Assembly: GCF_003443895.1 (NCBI RefSeq)
Contig: NZ_QQOA01000006.1
Location: 62,001-126,000, forward strand
Direction of reading: 5' to 3'
DNA from: Paraburkholderia phosphatilytica
Lineage (GTDB): Bacteria > Pseudomonadota > Gammaproteobacteria > Burkholderiales > Burkholderiaceae
DNA length: 64,000 nt
Part shown: piece by piece, positions 40,654 to 49,741 of the stretch
Layout: each line of letters starts with the position of its first letter
How positions within the stretch are numbered: the first letter of the stretch is position 1
Position numbers and translations under genes: made by a program
Notes under the pieces: generated by a model
Told to the model about the DNA's origin: nothing
Database searches by the model: none
The model's input: only the letters and a program-made list of their open reading frames with translations

Positions 40654-41309
40654 GGCAGCCTCAATCGGACTTCGAGCCTGCGCACGAAATACGCGAACGT
40701 CACGCTCATCACGAGAAAGAACATTCCCGCGAGCGTGATCGGCTCCAGATAACGGAAAGTGTTCGAACCGATGTTCTTCGCCTGCTGCATCAGTTCGACG
40801 ACGGTGATCGCCGACAGCACCGGCGTGTCCTTGAACATCGCGACGAGGTAGTTGCCGAGTGCCGGGATCACCGCCCGGATCGCCTGCGGCAGCACGATGC
40901 TGCGATAGGTGCGCCACGGCGACAGCGACAGCGCGCACGAGGCTTCCCACTGGCCGCGCGCCACACCGTTGAGTCCGGCGCGATAGACCTCCGACGTGTA
41001 GCACGCGTAGTGCACCGCGATGCCGATCGTGCCCGCCGTCAACGCGGACATCGTAAGGCCGTAGAGCGGCAGCACATAGAAGAGCACGTACACCTGGATC
41101 AGGAGCGGCGTGCTGCGCACGAACTCGATGAAGAACGCAACCACCTTCGCGAGCGGCATGACGTGACTGCGCCGCAGCACGGCGAGTAGGAGTCCGAGCA
41201 CCAGCGCGATCGCGAAACCGACGATCGTGATCAGCACCGTGTAGAGCGACGCATGCAGCAGCGCGGGCAGGATGCTCACCGCGTAATGCACATCGAAGAA
41301 CTGATTCAT
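40650..41309 (-). CDS. ehuD: ectoine/hydroxyectoine ABC transporter permease
   Basis: The 219-residue inner-membrane permease of the HisM/GlnP type has about five transmembrane helices. The coupling loop lies around EASCALSLSPWRTYRSIVLP (the EAA motif), with EFVRSTPLLIQVYVLFYVLP near residue 62. It begins MNQFFDVHYAVSILPALLH. It overlaps ehuC and ehuA by 4 bp each, so the three proteins are translationally coupled. Confidence 0.92.
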   Translation of the reverse strand: MNQFFDVHYAVSILPALLHASLYTVLITIVGFAIALVLGLLLAVLRRSHVMPLAKVVAFFIEFVRSTPLLIQVYVLFYVLPLYGLTMSALTAGTIGIAVHYACYTSEVYRAGLNGVARGQWEASCALSLSPWRTYRSIVLPQAIRAVIPALGNYLVAMFKDTPVLSAITVVELMQQAKNIGSNTFRYLEPITLAGMFFLVMSVTFAYFVRRLEVRLRLP

Positions 41310-41965
41310 CGCACGCTCCGTGGCAGGATGCCGTGACTCACGCGGCGTTCCACCTGACGCATCACCGCGACGAGCACCTGTGCGATCACGAAGTAGATGA
41401 CGAGCGTGAGCGAGAAGATTTCCGCGGTCTGGAAGGTCGCTTCGTCGAGCTGGCGCGCGCGGAAGGTCAGATCGGCGAGCGTGATCAGCGACACCAGCGA
41501 GGTCCCCTTCAGCAGTTCGATCATCAGGTTGGTCGCGGGCGGCAGTGCATGCACCATCGCCTGCGGCAGCACGATGCGGCGCATCCGCGTGAGCGCCGAC
41601 ATGTTGAGCGCGAGCGCCGCTTCGAACTGGCCGCCCGGCACCGCGCGCAGCGCGCCGCGCAGAATCTCCGAGCCATACGCGCCATAGTGCAGCCCGAGCC
41701 CGACGATCGCGACCGTGAACGGCGCGAGTTCGAGCCTGAACGGCGGCAGCGGCAACACGAAGAACAGCCAGAACAGCTGCACCAGCAGCGACGTGCCGCG
41801 AAAGATCTCGACATAGATATTGCCGAGCCAGCGCAGCGGCGCCCATGGCGCGAGCTTTGCTGCGGTACCGACGAACGCCATCACGATCGCGAGCAGCGTG
41901 GCGAGGCACGCGATCTCGATCGTGACGAGCGTGCCTTGCAGCAGCAGGGGTAACAGTTCACGCAT
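41306..41965 (-). CDS. ehuC: ectoine/hydroxyectoine ABC transporter permease
   Basis: The 219-residue partner permease to EhuD shares the EAA loop (EAALALNMSALTRMRRIVLP) and EIFRGTSLLVQLFWLFFVLP. ATG at 41965 (MRELLPLLLQG) is chosen over an upstream start because the extra residues are polar and the hydrophobic first helix begins here. It lies 79 bp after ehuB. Confidence 0.92.
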   Translation of the reverse strand: MRELLPLLLQGTLVTIEIACLATLLAIVMAFVGTAAKLAPWAPLRWLGNIYVEIFRGTSLLVQLFWLFFVLPLPPFRLELAPFTVAIVGLGLHYGAYGSEILRGALRAVPGGQFEAALALNMSALTRMRRIVLPQAMVHALPPATNLMIELLKGTSLVSLITLADLTFRARQLDEATFQTAEIFSLTLVIYFVIAQVLVAVMRQVERRVSHGILPRSVR

Positions 41966-42044
41966 GGCGCTTCCTCGCTTGCATGAAAGCGGGCATCGCA
42001 CGCCTGATGCGACGCGGCGATGCTTCCGGGCCTCGTTCGAGGAC

Positions 42045-42926
42045 TTACTGGCCGCTACAGATCTCGGCGGCGGTCTTGTGCGTGATATTCGACTTGTCGA
42101 AGCCGAACGGCGAGACCGTCGCGAGGTGGTCGGGCGTGCCGAGCCACGCGTGCAGTTGTTTATCCACTGCGTCGCGCAGATCGGTGTCTTCGGGACGGAA
42201 CGCGAGCGCGCCGTAGCCGGTGTGCTTCGGATCGTCGGTGAAGTTCGGGATCGCCTCGACCTGGCCCGCGTCTTTCGTTGCGAGCCCCTTCATCGTGAGT
42301 GCAGTGCCGGCCGCGGCGTCCGCGCGATGCGCGCGCACGGCCTGCAGCTGCGCGGTCGTGTCGGGCACCTGCAGCAGTTGATCGTCCTTCACGCCGGCAT
42401 CCTTCGCGTAGCCGACCTCGACCGCACCCGCCATCACCGCGAGCTTCGTGTCGGGGCTCTTCGCGACGTCCGCGTAGCTATGCAGGTTCTTCGGGTCGCC
42501 CTTGAGCGTCAGCAGCGTGTCCTGGATCTGGTACTGCGGATCGGCGAACGCGACCTGCTTGCAGCGATCCGGCGTGATGTACATGCCGGCCGCGATCACA
42601 TCGAAGCGTCCGGCCTTGAGGCCCGGAATCAGCGAGCCCCATTCGGTCAGCACGCCATCGACCTTCTTCACGCCGAGCTTCGCGAAGATCTTGCGGGCGA
42701 TCTCCGGCGATTCGCCGGTGACCTTGCCGTCGGGCGTCGTGTAGGCAAACGGCGTTTCGTTCGCATAGCCGATGCGAACTTCGCCGGTGCGCTGGATGCG
42801 CTGCAGCGTGGTTTCCGCGCTTGCCGGCAGCGCACTCAGGGCAAACCCTGCCAGTGCGAAGCAGAACACTGCGGCGGCGCGGACCGTGCCGGGGTAAGAC
42901 GTGCATGACGTGCGCTTCGATTCCAT
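42045..42926 (-). CDS. ehuB: ectoine/hydroxyectoine substrate-binding protein
   Basis: The 293-residue periplasmic binding protein has a signal peptide ending near LPASAE. The mature protein is a two-lobe SBP_bac_3 fold: TGEVRIGYANETPFAYTTPD, AGMYITPDRCKQVAFADPQY, YGALAFRPEDTDLRDAVD. This matches EhuB-type ectoine binders (NETPFA and the aromatic-lined pocket). It is the first gene of the leftward ehuBCDA operon, divergent from enuR, with 253 bp between them. Confidence 0.93.
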   Translation of the reverse strand: MESKRTSCTSYPGTVRAAAVFCFALAGFALSALPASAETTLQRIQRTGEVRIGYANETPFAYTTPDGKVTGESPEIARKIFAKLGVKKVDGVLTEWGSLIPGLKAGRFDVIAAGMYITPDRCKQVAFADPQYQIQDTLLTLKGDPKNLHSYADVAKSPDTKLAVMAGAVEVGYAKDAGVKDDQLLQVPDTTAQLQAVRAHRADAAAGTALTMKGLATKDAGQVEAIPNFTDDPKHTGYGALAFRPEDTDLRDAVDKQLHAWLGTPDHLATVSPFGFDKSNITHKTAAEICSGQ

Positions 42927-43102
42927 GTCCAGTCCCTGATGTCTTTGACGTAGTGGATGACGTGATCAACGAATGGCGCGAACCGTCGTGTCGCGGCGCG
43001 CCTTCGAGGACGCTCAATGCCGTGCTGCAGCGGCGTTTGCGGGCCGTGGCATACCGTCCTGAAACACAGCATACAAAGCCATATATTTGTTCCGATTGCT
43101 CT

Positions 43103-43119
43103 AGGACAATAATTTTCGG
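43103..43119 (+). promoter_or_regulatory. EnuR-site candidate in ehuB/enuR divergence
   Basis: AGGACAATAATTTTCGG at 43103-43119 is nearly the same as AGGACAATAAAAATCGG at 44627-44643 upstream of eutB (14 of 17 positions, identical at both ends). It lies 61 bp before enuR and 177 bp before ehuB. MocR-type regulators bind such elements; EnuR is the obvious candidate. Confidence 0.55.
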
Positions 43120-43179
43120 CCCCCGTTTGGCTGCACTATTGGACTGACTGCGCGTCGTTTGCGCGTTGCAAGGAGAGCG

Positions 43180-44580
43180 ATGGTGATCGGGCAGTGGCGA
43201 GACGCGGTGCGCGCGGTGCATGGCGTCGAATCGAAGTACAAGCGGCTCGTGAAGGCGATTGCGGGCGATATCGAAAGCACGACGTTGCCGGCGGGCGCGC
43301 GGCTGCCGCCGCAGCGCGAGGTCGCGGCCGAGCTGTCGATCAGCGTGCAGACCGTCACCAACGCGTACAAGGAGCTGGAGCGCCAGGGGCTGATCCGCTG
43401 CGAAGTCGGGCGCGGCAGCTTCGTCGCGGCGCGGGTGACCGAGACGATGTCGAACTACATGCTCGACAACGCGGAGCGCTCGGTCGTCGATTTCTCGATC
43501 GCGCGCATCATCCATACGCCCGAGCACGACGCGGCATGGCGCCAGGTCTGCGCGACGCTCGCGCGGCTCGACGATCAGCCGTGGATCCGCGCGTTCCGGC
43601 CGATCGCGGGCTTCGAGCACCATCGCCAGGCGGCGATCGCGTGGCTCGCTACGTTAGGCATGCCCGCGTCCGACGACACGCTGCTCGTGACGAACGGCGC
43701 CGCTCACGCGATCTTTCTCGCGCTCGCGTCGTTGGTCGGCCCCGGTGATACCGTGCTGTGCGAAAGCCTGACGGATCACGGCGTGATAGGTCTCGCGAAC
43801 GTGCTCGGCTTCACGCTGAAGGGCCTCGAGATCGACGAATACGGCATTCATCCAGAACACTTCGAGGAGATGTGCGACAGCGAACGCGTGACGGCGCTTG
43901 TCTGCACGCCGACGCTGAACAACCCGACCGTCGCGCTGATGCCCGATTCGCGGCGCCGCGCGATCGCACGGATCGCGGAGCGCTACGGCGTCTACGTGAT
44001 CGAGGACGACGTGTACGGACCGCTGCCCGCCACGCGCCCCGCACCGATCGCTAGCCTGATTCCGGAGCTGGCGTTCTACTGCACGAGCATGACGAAGTCG
44101 GTGCTCGCGGGTCTGCGCATCGGCTATATGACGATGCCGCGGCGGCTCGCGCTGCGCGCGGAAAGCGTGCTGCGCGTGAGCTGCTGGATGGCCACGTCGC
44201 CGATGGCGGAGATCGCGACGCGCTGGATCAACGACGGCACCGCCACGCGTCTCGTGCAACTCCAGCGAGAGCGCCTCTCGAAGCGCCAGGCGCTGTTGCA
44301 GGAGACGCTCGGCAGCTATGTGCTGGGCGCGCATCCGCATGCGCTGTCCGCGTGGCTCGGTGTACCGTCACACTGGCAGGCGGACCGTCTCGTGCGCGAA
44401 CTGCGCAACCGCGACATCGCGGTAACGTCCACCGATCCGTTCCTCGTGCGTGGTGCCGACCGGCCGGAAGCGGTGCGCGTGTGCGTCGGCGCGGAGTGCA
44501 GCGAAGAGACGTACGCAGCCGCGCTGCGCACCATTCGGCACGTGTTCGAGCAGTTTCCGCAGGTTCACGACTTCGATTGA
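43180..44580 (+). CDS. enuR: MocR/GntR-type regulator of ectoine catabolism
   Basis: The 466-residue regulator has an N-terminal winged helix (~residues 20-90: LPPQREVAAELSISVQTVTN, YKELERQGLIRCEVGRGSFV) and a fold-type I aminotransferase domain. The PLP Lys is predicted in TSMTKSVLAGLRIGY and the preceding EDDVYGPL is as expected. EnuR senses ectoine-derived N-acetyl-diaminobutyrate via PLP and derepresses uptake and catabolic genes. ATG at 43180 has AAGGAGAG just before it. It sits between ehuBCDA and eutB/doe genes. Confidence 0.92.
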   Translation: MVIGQWRDAVRAVHGVESKYKRLVKAIAGDIESTTLPAGARLPPQREVAAELSISVQTVTNAYKELERQGLIRCEVGRGSFVAARVTETMSNYMLDNAERSVVDFSIARIIHTPEHDAAWRQVCATLARLDDQPWIRAFRPIAGFEHHRQAAIAWLATLGMPASDDTLLVTNGAAHAIFLALASLVGPGDTVLCESLTDHGVIGLANVLGFTLKGLEIDEYGIHPEHFEEMCDSERVTALVCTPTLNNPTVALMPDSRRRAIARIAERYGVYVIEDDVYGPLPATRPAPIASLIPELAFYCTSMTKSVLAGLRIGYMTMPRRLALRAESVLRVSCWMATSPMAEIATRWINDGTATRLVQLQRERLSKRQALLQETLGSYVLGAHPHALSAWLGVPSHWQADRLVRELRNRDIAVTSTDPFLVRGADRPEAVRVCVGAECSEETYAAALRTIRHVFEQFPQVHDFD

Positions 44581-44626
44581 AGATGCACCCGGCGTGTCAT
44601 CGGTTCGGGTGTGCGGCGAATGTACC

Positions 44627-44643
44627 AGGACAATAAAAATCGG
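44627..44643 (+). promoter_or_regulatory. EnuR-site candidate upstream of eutB
   Basis: AGGACAATAAAAATCGG matches the element at 43103. A weaker copy, GAACATTAG, follows 22 bp (two turns) downstream at 44650, consistent with the paired direct repeats used by MocR-type regulators. It lies about 65 bp before the eutB start. Confidence 0.5.
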
Positions 44644-44707
44644 TTTTTAGAACATTAGACTGGGTTGCATTGCCTACACCGATGCGGCCCTTGCGGCATC
44701 GGTGCCA

Positions 44708-45745
44708 ATGGATGAACCGATGCCCATGTCCGTGTTGTCGCTCACCGATGTCTATCGCGCCCGCCGTCGTATCGAGGGCCGCGTCTGCCGTACGCCGCTC
44801 GTCGAATCGCCGTCGCTGACGGCGCAGGCCGGCGTGCCGGTGTATCTCAAGCTCGAGACCGTGCAGCCGACCGGCAGCTTCAAGCTGCGCGGCGCCACGC
44901 ATGCGCTTGCCGTGCTCGCGGAGCAGGGCGGCCAGCGTGTCGTCACGGCGTCCACCGGCAATCATGGCCGCGCGGTTGCGCATGCGGCACGCTCGCTTGG
45001 CATCGAAGCGGCGGTGTGCATGTCGTCGCTCGTGCCGCGCAACAAGGTCGACGCGGTGCGCGCGCTGGGTGCGCAGGTGCACATCGTCGGCAAGAGTCAG
45101 GACGGTGCGGAGGTCGAAGCGAACCGGCTCGCGCGCGAAGCAGGCTATGTGTACGTGCCGCCGTTCGATCATCCCGACGTGATCGCCGGCCAGGCGACGC
45201 TCGGCCTCGAGATCGTCGAAGCGGTGCCCGACGTCGCGAACATCGTCGTGCCGCTGTCGGGCGGCGGCCTCTTCGCGGGCGTCGCGTTTGCCGCGAAGGC
45301 TGCGAACGCGGCGATCCGCATGACCGGCGTGACGATGGCGCGCGGCGCCGCGATGCACGCGAGCCTCGCGGCCGGCAAGCCGGTGCTGGTCGACGAACTC
45401 GAAACGCTCGCGGATTCGCTGGGCGGCGGCATCGGGCTCGACAACCGCTACACGTTCGCGATGACCCAGGCGCTGATCGACGAGACGCTGCTGCTCGACG
45501 AGGCGTCGATCGCGCGCGGCATCGTGCATGCGTATCGCGAAGAGCGTCTCGTGGTGGAGGGTGCGGCGGCCGTGGGGATCGCGGCGCTGCTCGACGGCGT
45601 GCTGCGGACGAAGCCGGCGCGCGGTCCGATCGTGCTGATCGCGACGGGCGCGAACATCGATATCGACGTGCACCGGAAGCTGATCGCCGCGAGCGAACGC
45701 TCCGATACCACCACCTCCAGTACTCCTGCGGATCTGAAATCATGA
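44708..45745 (+). CDS. eutB: hydroxyectoine utilisation dehydratase (threonine-dehydratase fold)
   Basis: The ~345-residue PLP enzyme of fold type II has the Schiff-base Lys in TGSFKLRGATHALA, the phosphate loop in VPLSGGGLFAGVAF and TASTGNHGRAVAHAA. EutB acts early in turning the hydroxylated intermediate into the ectoine catabolic stream, together with EutC. Starts at 44708, 44720 and 44726 are all in frame; 44708 is used but MSVLSLTDVY (44726) is also plausible. The stop overlaps eutC (ATGA). Confidence 0.9.
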   Translation: MDEPMPMSVLSLTDVYRARRRIEGRVCRTPLVESPSLTAQAGVPVYLKLETVQPTGSFKLRGATHALAVLAEQGGQRVVTASTGNHGRAVAHAARSLGIEAAVCMSSLVPRNKVDAVRALGAQVHIVGKSQDGAEVEANRLAREAGYVYVPPFDHPDVIAGQATLGLEIVEAVPDVANIVVPLSGGGLFAGVAFAAKAANAAIRMTGVTMARGAAMHASLAAGKPVLVDELETLADSLGGGIGLDNRYTFAMTQALIDETLLLDEASIARGIVHAYREERLVVEGAAAVGIAALLDGVLRTKPARGPIVLIATGANIDIDVHRKLIAASERSDTTTSSTPADLKS

Positions 45746-46746
45746 TGTCTCCGATTGTCCTGCTTGGCGAGGCGCAGCTGCGCGACCTCGTGCCACTCGA
45801 CCTCGCCGCGATCGATCAGGTCGAAGCCGCCTTCCTCGCGCTGGCCACCGAAGCCGTGGCGATGCCGCCGATCCTGCGTCTCGACCTGCCCGAGCATCAC
45901 GGCGAGGTGGACGTGAAGACCGCGTACCTGCCGCGTTTCGACAGCTTCGCGATCAAGGTGAGCCCCGGCTTCTTCGACAACCCGTCGCTCGGCCTGCCGA
46001 GCCTCAACGGTCTGATGCTGGTGCTGTCGGCGAAGACGGGCCTGACGGAAGCGGTGCTGCTCGACAACGGCTATCTGACGGCGGTGCGTACCGCGGCGGC
46101 CGGCGCCGTCGCCGCGCGCTGGCTCGCGAACGAAGACGCGCGCACGGTCGCGGTGATCGGCGCGGGCGAACAGGCGCGTCTGCAGTTGCAGGCGCTGTCG
46201 CTCGTGCGGCGCTTCAGCCGCGTGAAGGTCTGGTCGCGCAATCGCGCCGAGGCCGAGCGCTTCGCCGCGGAGATGGCCGCGAAGCTCGACGTCGCGTGCG
46301 AAGCCGCGCCGAGCGTGCATGCCGCGCTCGAAGACGCGGACATTGCCGTCACGACCACGCCGAGCCGCACGCCGCTCGTCGAAGCGGCGGATCTGCATCG
46401 CGGTCTGCACCTCACCGCGATGGGCTCGGACGCCGAGCACAAGAACGAGATCGCGCCGGCCGCGCTTGCCGCCGCACATTACGTGTGCGACCGCCTGCAG
46501 CAGGTTCGCGTCCTCGGCGAACTGCATCACGCAATCGAAGCTCAACAGGTGCGCGCCGATACGCCGTTCGCCGAACTCGGCGAAGTGATCGCGGGCAAGG
46601 CGAAAGGACGCACCAGCAAGGACGACATCACGATCTGCGACCTGACTGGCACGGGTGCCCAGGACACCGCGATCGCGACGCTTGCACTCGCGCGTGCGCG
46701 CGCCGCCGGCGCAGGCACGCTTTTTCGCAACGACATGACGCGCTGA
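45742..46746 (+). CDS. eutC: ectoine utilisation protein EutC (cyclodeaminase/OCD family)
   Basis: The 334-residue OCD/mu-crystallin-family enzyme has VKVSPGF-like IKVSPGFFDNPSLGLPSLNG, GYLTAVRTAAAGAVAARWLA and the NAD-binding VAVIGAGEQARLQLQALS. EutC works with EutB on the hydroxylated intermediate, with net removal of the hydroxyl group. It overlaps eutB by 4 bp and precedes doeA by 15 bp. Confidence 0.9.
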   Translation: MMSPIVLLGEAQLRDLVPLDLAAIDQVEAAFLALATEAVAMPPILRLDLPEHHGEVDVKTAYLPRFDSFAIKVSPGFFDNPSLGLPSLNGLMLVLSAKTGLTEAVLLDNGYLTAVRTAAAGAVAARWLANEDARTVAVIGAGEQARLQLQALSLVRRFSRVKVWSRNRAEAERFAAEMAAKLDVACEAAPSVHAALEDADIAVTTTPSRTPLVEAADLHRGLHLTAMGSDAEHKNEIAPAALAAAHYVCDRLQQVRVLGELHHAIEAQQVRADTPFAELGEVIAGKAKGRTSKDDITICDLTGTGAQDTAIATLALARARAAGAGTLFRNDMTR

Positions 46747-46761
46747 AGAGGACGAGGAGAC

Positions 46762-48000
46762 ATGTCACACACATCGCAACAGGAACGCCATCCGGCCGCA
46801 ACCGGGCAAGGCAACCCCACGGCGTTGAATCTGCCGTTCGATCGCTCCGAGTACGCCACGCGCATCGCGAAGACCCGTCGCGCGATGCAGCAGGCCGGCC
46901 TCGATCTGCTGATCGTCACCGATCCGACCAACATGGCGTGGCTCACGGGCTACGACGGCTGGTCGTTCTACGTGCATCAATGCGTGCTGCTCGCGCTTGA
47001 CGGCGACCCCGTGTGGTACGGCCGCGGCCAGGACGCGAACGGCGCGCGCCGCACGGTGTTCATGGACCACGCGCACATCGTCGGTTATCCCGATCACTAC
47101 GTGCAGTCCACCGAGCGGCATCCGATGGACTATCTCGCACGCGAAGTGATCGAGGCGCGCGGCTGGGACAAAGGCCGCATCGGCGTGGAGATGGACAACT
47201 ACTACTTCAGCGCCGCGGCCTACGCGTCGCTGCAACGCAATCTGCCGAACGCGAAATGGCACGACGCCACTGCGCTCGTCAACTGGCAGCGCGCGATCAA
47301 GTCGCCGCGCGAGATCCAGTACATGCGCGTCGCCGCGCGCATCGTCGAGAAGATGCACACGCGTATCGTCGAACGGATCGAGCCGGGCATGCGCAAGTGC
47401 GATCTCGTCGCGGACATTTATTCGACCGGTATCACCGGCGTTGGCGAGCACGGCGGCGACTATCCGGCCATCGTGCCGCTGCTGCCGACCGGGGTGGATG
47501 CCGCCGCACCGCACCTGACGTGGGACGACACGCCGTTCGCGCGCGACGCCGGCACGTTCTTCGAAATTGCCGGCTGCTACCGGCGCTACCACTGCCCGCA
47601 GTCGCGCACCGTGTATCTCGGCAAGCCGCCGAAACATTTCATCGATGGCGAGCGCGCGGTCGTCGAAGGGATCGAGGCGGGTCTCGAAGCCGCGAAGCCC
47701 GGCAATACCTGCGAAGACATCGCGAACGCGTTCTTCACGGTGCTGCGCAAATCGGGCATCGAGAAGAACAGCCGCTGTGGTTATCCGATCGGCGCGAGCT
47801 ATCCGCCGGACTGGGGCGAGCGCACGATGAGCCTGCGCCCGGGCGACCGGACGGTGCTGGAACCCGGCATGACGTTTCACTTCATGCCGGGCCTGTGGCT
47901 CGATGACTGGGGGCTCGAAATCACCGAGAGCATCCTGATCACCGAGCAAGGCGTCGAAACGTTCTGTACGACGCCGCGCAAGTTGTTCGTGAAGGAGTAA
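46762..48000 (+). CDS. doeA: ectoine hydrolase (EutD/DoeA)
   Basis: The 412-residue M24 peptidase-fold protein opens the ectoine ring, giving N-acetyl-diaminobutyrate isomers. Features include FDRSEYATRIAKTRRAMQQA, LIVTDPTNMAWLTGYDGWSF and the double-barrel core RCGYPIGASYPPDWGERTMS with GMTFHFMPGLWLDDWGLEIT. As in DoeA, the classical M24 metal ligands are partly replaced. ATG at 46762 follows GAGGAG. It is the central gene of the eut/doe operon. Confidence 0.92.
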   Translation: MSHTSQQERHPAATGQGNPTALNLPFDRSEYATRIAKTRRAMQQAGLDLLIVTDPTNMAWLTGYDGWSFYVHQCVLLALDGDPVWYGRGQDANGARRTVFMDHAHIVGYPDHYVQSTERHPMDYLAREVIEARGWDKGRIGVEMDNYYFSAAAYASLQRNLPNAKWHDATALVNWQRAIKSPREIQYMRVAARIVEKMHTRIVERIEPGMRKCDLVADIYSTGITGVGEHGGDYPAIVPLLPTGVDAAAPHLTWDDTPFARDAGTFFEIAGCYRRYHCPQSRTVYLGKPPKHFIDGERAVVEGIEAGLEAAKPGNTCEDIANAFFTVLRKSGIEKNSRCGYPIGASYPPDWGERTMSLRPGDRTVLEPGMTFHFMPGLWLDDWGLEITESILITEQGVETFCTTPRKLFVKE

Positions 48001-48005
48001 CACGC

Positions 48006-49085
48006 ATGCGGCCATCCGCCATTACGCCGACGGTCGATTACGACACCGACGGCGAGCAGCACGGTTTCCTGAAGCTGCCGTATTCGCACGATGCGTCGGC
48101 CTGGGGCGCCGTGATGATTCCGATCACGGTGATCCGGCGCGGCGCGGGGCCGACCGTGCTGCTCACGGGCGGCAATCACGGCGACGAGTACGAAGGCCCG
48201 ATCGCGCTGTCGAAGCTTGCTTCGTCGCTGAAAGCCGAAGAGGTCACGGGGCGCGTGATCATCGTCCCGTTCATGAATTATCCGGCGTTCCGCGCGGGCA
48301 CCCGCACGTCGCCGATCGATCAGGGCAACCTGAACCGCAGCTTCCCGGGCAAGCCCGACGGCACGGTCACGCAGAAAATCGCGGACTACTTCCAGCGCTA
48401 TCTGCTGCCGCTCGCCGACTACGTGCTGGATATCCACGCGGGCGGCCGCACGCTCGACTTCGTGCCGTTCGCCGCGATCCACGAGCTGCCGGATGCGTTG
48501 CAGCAGGCGCGTTGCGAAGCGGCGATGCTCGCGTTCGGCGCGCCGTTCTCGATGCGGATGCTCGAACTGGACAGCACGGGCCTGTTCGATTCCGCTGTGG
48601 AAGAAGCCGGCAAGGTGTTCGTGTCGACCGAGCTGGGCGGCGGCGGCACGGCAACGGCTGCGAGCGTCGATATCGCGGTGCAGGGCGTGCGCGATTTTCT
48701 CGCGTATGCAGGCGTGCTGGCCGCGCGACCGACCGCATCCACCGACCGCCGTGCATCGCGCACCACGACGCTGCTCGATATGCCCGACGGCACCTGCTAC
48801 ACGACGAGCGCGCACGACGGCCTGCTCGAACTGTGCAAGGACCTGGGCGAGATGGTGGAGCGCGGCGAGGTGATCGCGCGCGTGCACGATGCGACCCGCA
48901 CAGGCGCCGCGCCGGTCGAGTACCGCGCGCGCTGCGGCGGTCTGCTCGCGGCGCGGCATTTCCCTGGGCTCGTGCGGATCGGCGACACGATCGCGGTGGT
49001 GGCGGACATCGTCGAATGCGACATTCCGGCGGGCGCGGCGAGCGCGCCCGCAACGTCCACGACCGCGCATCACGTCGATCGATGA
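48006..49085 (+). CDS. doeB: N-acetyl-diaminobutyrate deacetylase
   Basis: The 359-residue zinc enzyme of the aspartoacylase/succinylglutamate desuccinylase family has a zinc motif GGNHGDEYEGP (His-x2-Glu) and the third ligand in YVLDIHAGGRTLDF. DoeB removes acetate from N-alpha-acetyl-2,4-diaminobutyrate to give diaminobutyrate. AAGGAG lies just before ATG 48006. Its stop overlaps doeX by ATGA. Confidence 0.93.
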   Translation: MRPSAITPTVDYDTDGEQHGFLKLPYSHDASAWGAVMIPITVIRRGAGPTVLLTGGNHGDEYEGPIALSKLASSLKAEEVTGRVIIVPFMNYPAFRAGTRTSPIDQGNLNRSFPGKPDGTVTQKIADYFQRYLLPLADYVLDIHAGGRTLDFVPFAAIHELPDALQQARCEAAMLAFGAPFSMRMLELDSTGLFDSAVEEAGKVFVSTELGGGGTATAASVDIAVQGVRDFLAYAGVLAARPTASTDRRASRTTTLLDMPDGTCYTTSAHDGLLELCKDLGEMVERGEVIARVHDATRTGAAPVEYRARCGGLLAARHFPGLVRIGDTIAVVADIVECDIPAGAASAPATSTTAHHVDR

Positions 49086-49576
49086 TGAAGCTCGATCGCT
49101 ACGATCTCGCGATCCTGCGCATTCTCGCGCGCGACGGGCGCATCACGAAGTCCCGTCTCGCGGAGGAAGTGAACCTGTCGATCTCGCCGGCGTGGGAACG
49201 CGTACGACGGCTCGAAGAGCAGGGCGTGATTCGCGGCTATCGGGCGGACGTCGACTGGCTGAACGCGTTCAAGGGCAGCCGCATCGTCGTCGAGGTGACG
49301 CTCGAGCGTCACACCGCGCACGACATGCGGCGCTTCGAGGAACGCATCGCGGCGGCGCCGGAAGTCGTGCAGTGTCTCGCGACGGGCGGCGGCGTGGACT
49401 ACGTGATGCAGGTCGTGACGCGCGACATCGACCACTATCAGCGCTTCATCGATGCGCTGCTGATGGACGAGCTCGGCATCGAGCGCTACTTCACGTACAT
49501 CGTGACGAAGGTCGTGAAAAACACGGCCGATGTGTTGCCGTCGTGGGCGGAAGACGCGTTGTCGTCGGGCAGCTGA
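49082..49576 (+). CDS. doeX: Lrp/AsnC-family regulator DoeX
   Basis: The ~164-residue regulator has an AsnC helix-turn-helix (LDRYDLAILRILARDGRITK, EVNLSISPAWERVRRLEEQG) and a RAM effector domain (VVQCLATGGGVDYVMQVVTR). DoeX controls doe genes and binds diaminobutyrate-type ligands in characterised systems. It is translationally coupled to doeB; ATGs at 49082 and 49085 are adjacent. Confidence 0.91.
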   Translation: MMKLDRYDLAILRILARDGRITKSRLAEEVNLSISPAWERVRRLEEQGVIRGYRADVDWLNAFKGSRIVVEVTLERHTAHDMRRFEERIAAAPEVVQCLATGGGVDYVMQVVTRDIDHYQRFIDALLMDELGIERYFTYIVTKVVKNTADVLPSWAEDALSSGS

Positions 49577-49741
49577 GTGAAAAGCGGGCGAAAACTGTAC
49601 AACCCGGGCGCCGCCGAAAAAAGCACGACACAAACCGCGCATTGCAGAAAAAACCGCGGATTCGAAGCAGCGGAACGAAAAAGATCGCAGTGTCAGGCGA
49701 CGTAAAGTGAATGCAGATCAACGCTCTTTCCGGAGACTGAC
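49577..49741 (+). promoter_or_regulatory. doeX-doeC intergenic region
   Basis: The 165-bp gap is A-rich for this genome (49590-49720). It has a CCGGAG ribosome site 9 bp before doeC. It could hold an internal promoter; no clear -10/-35 pair or terminator hairpin was found. Confidence 0.35.
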
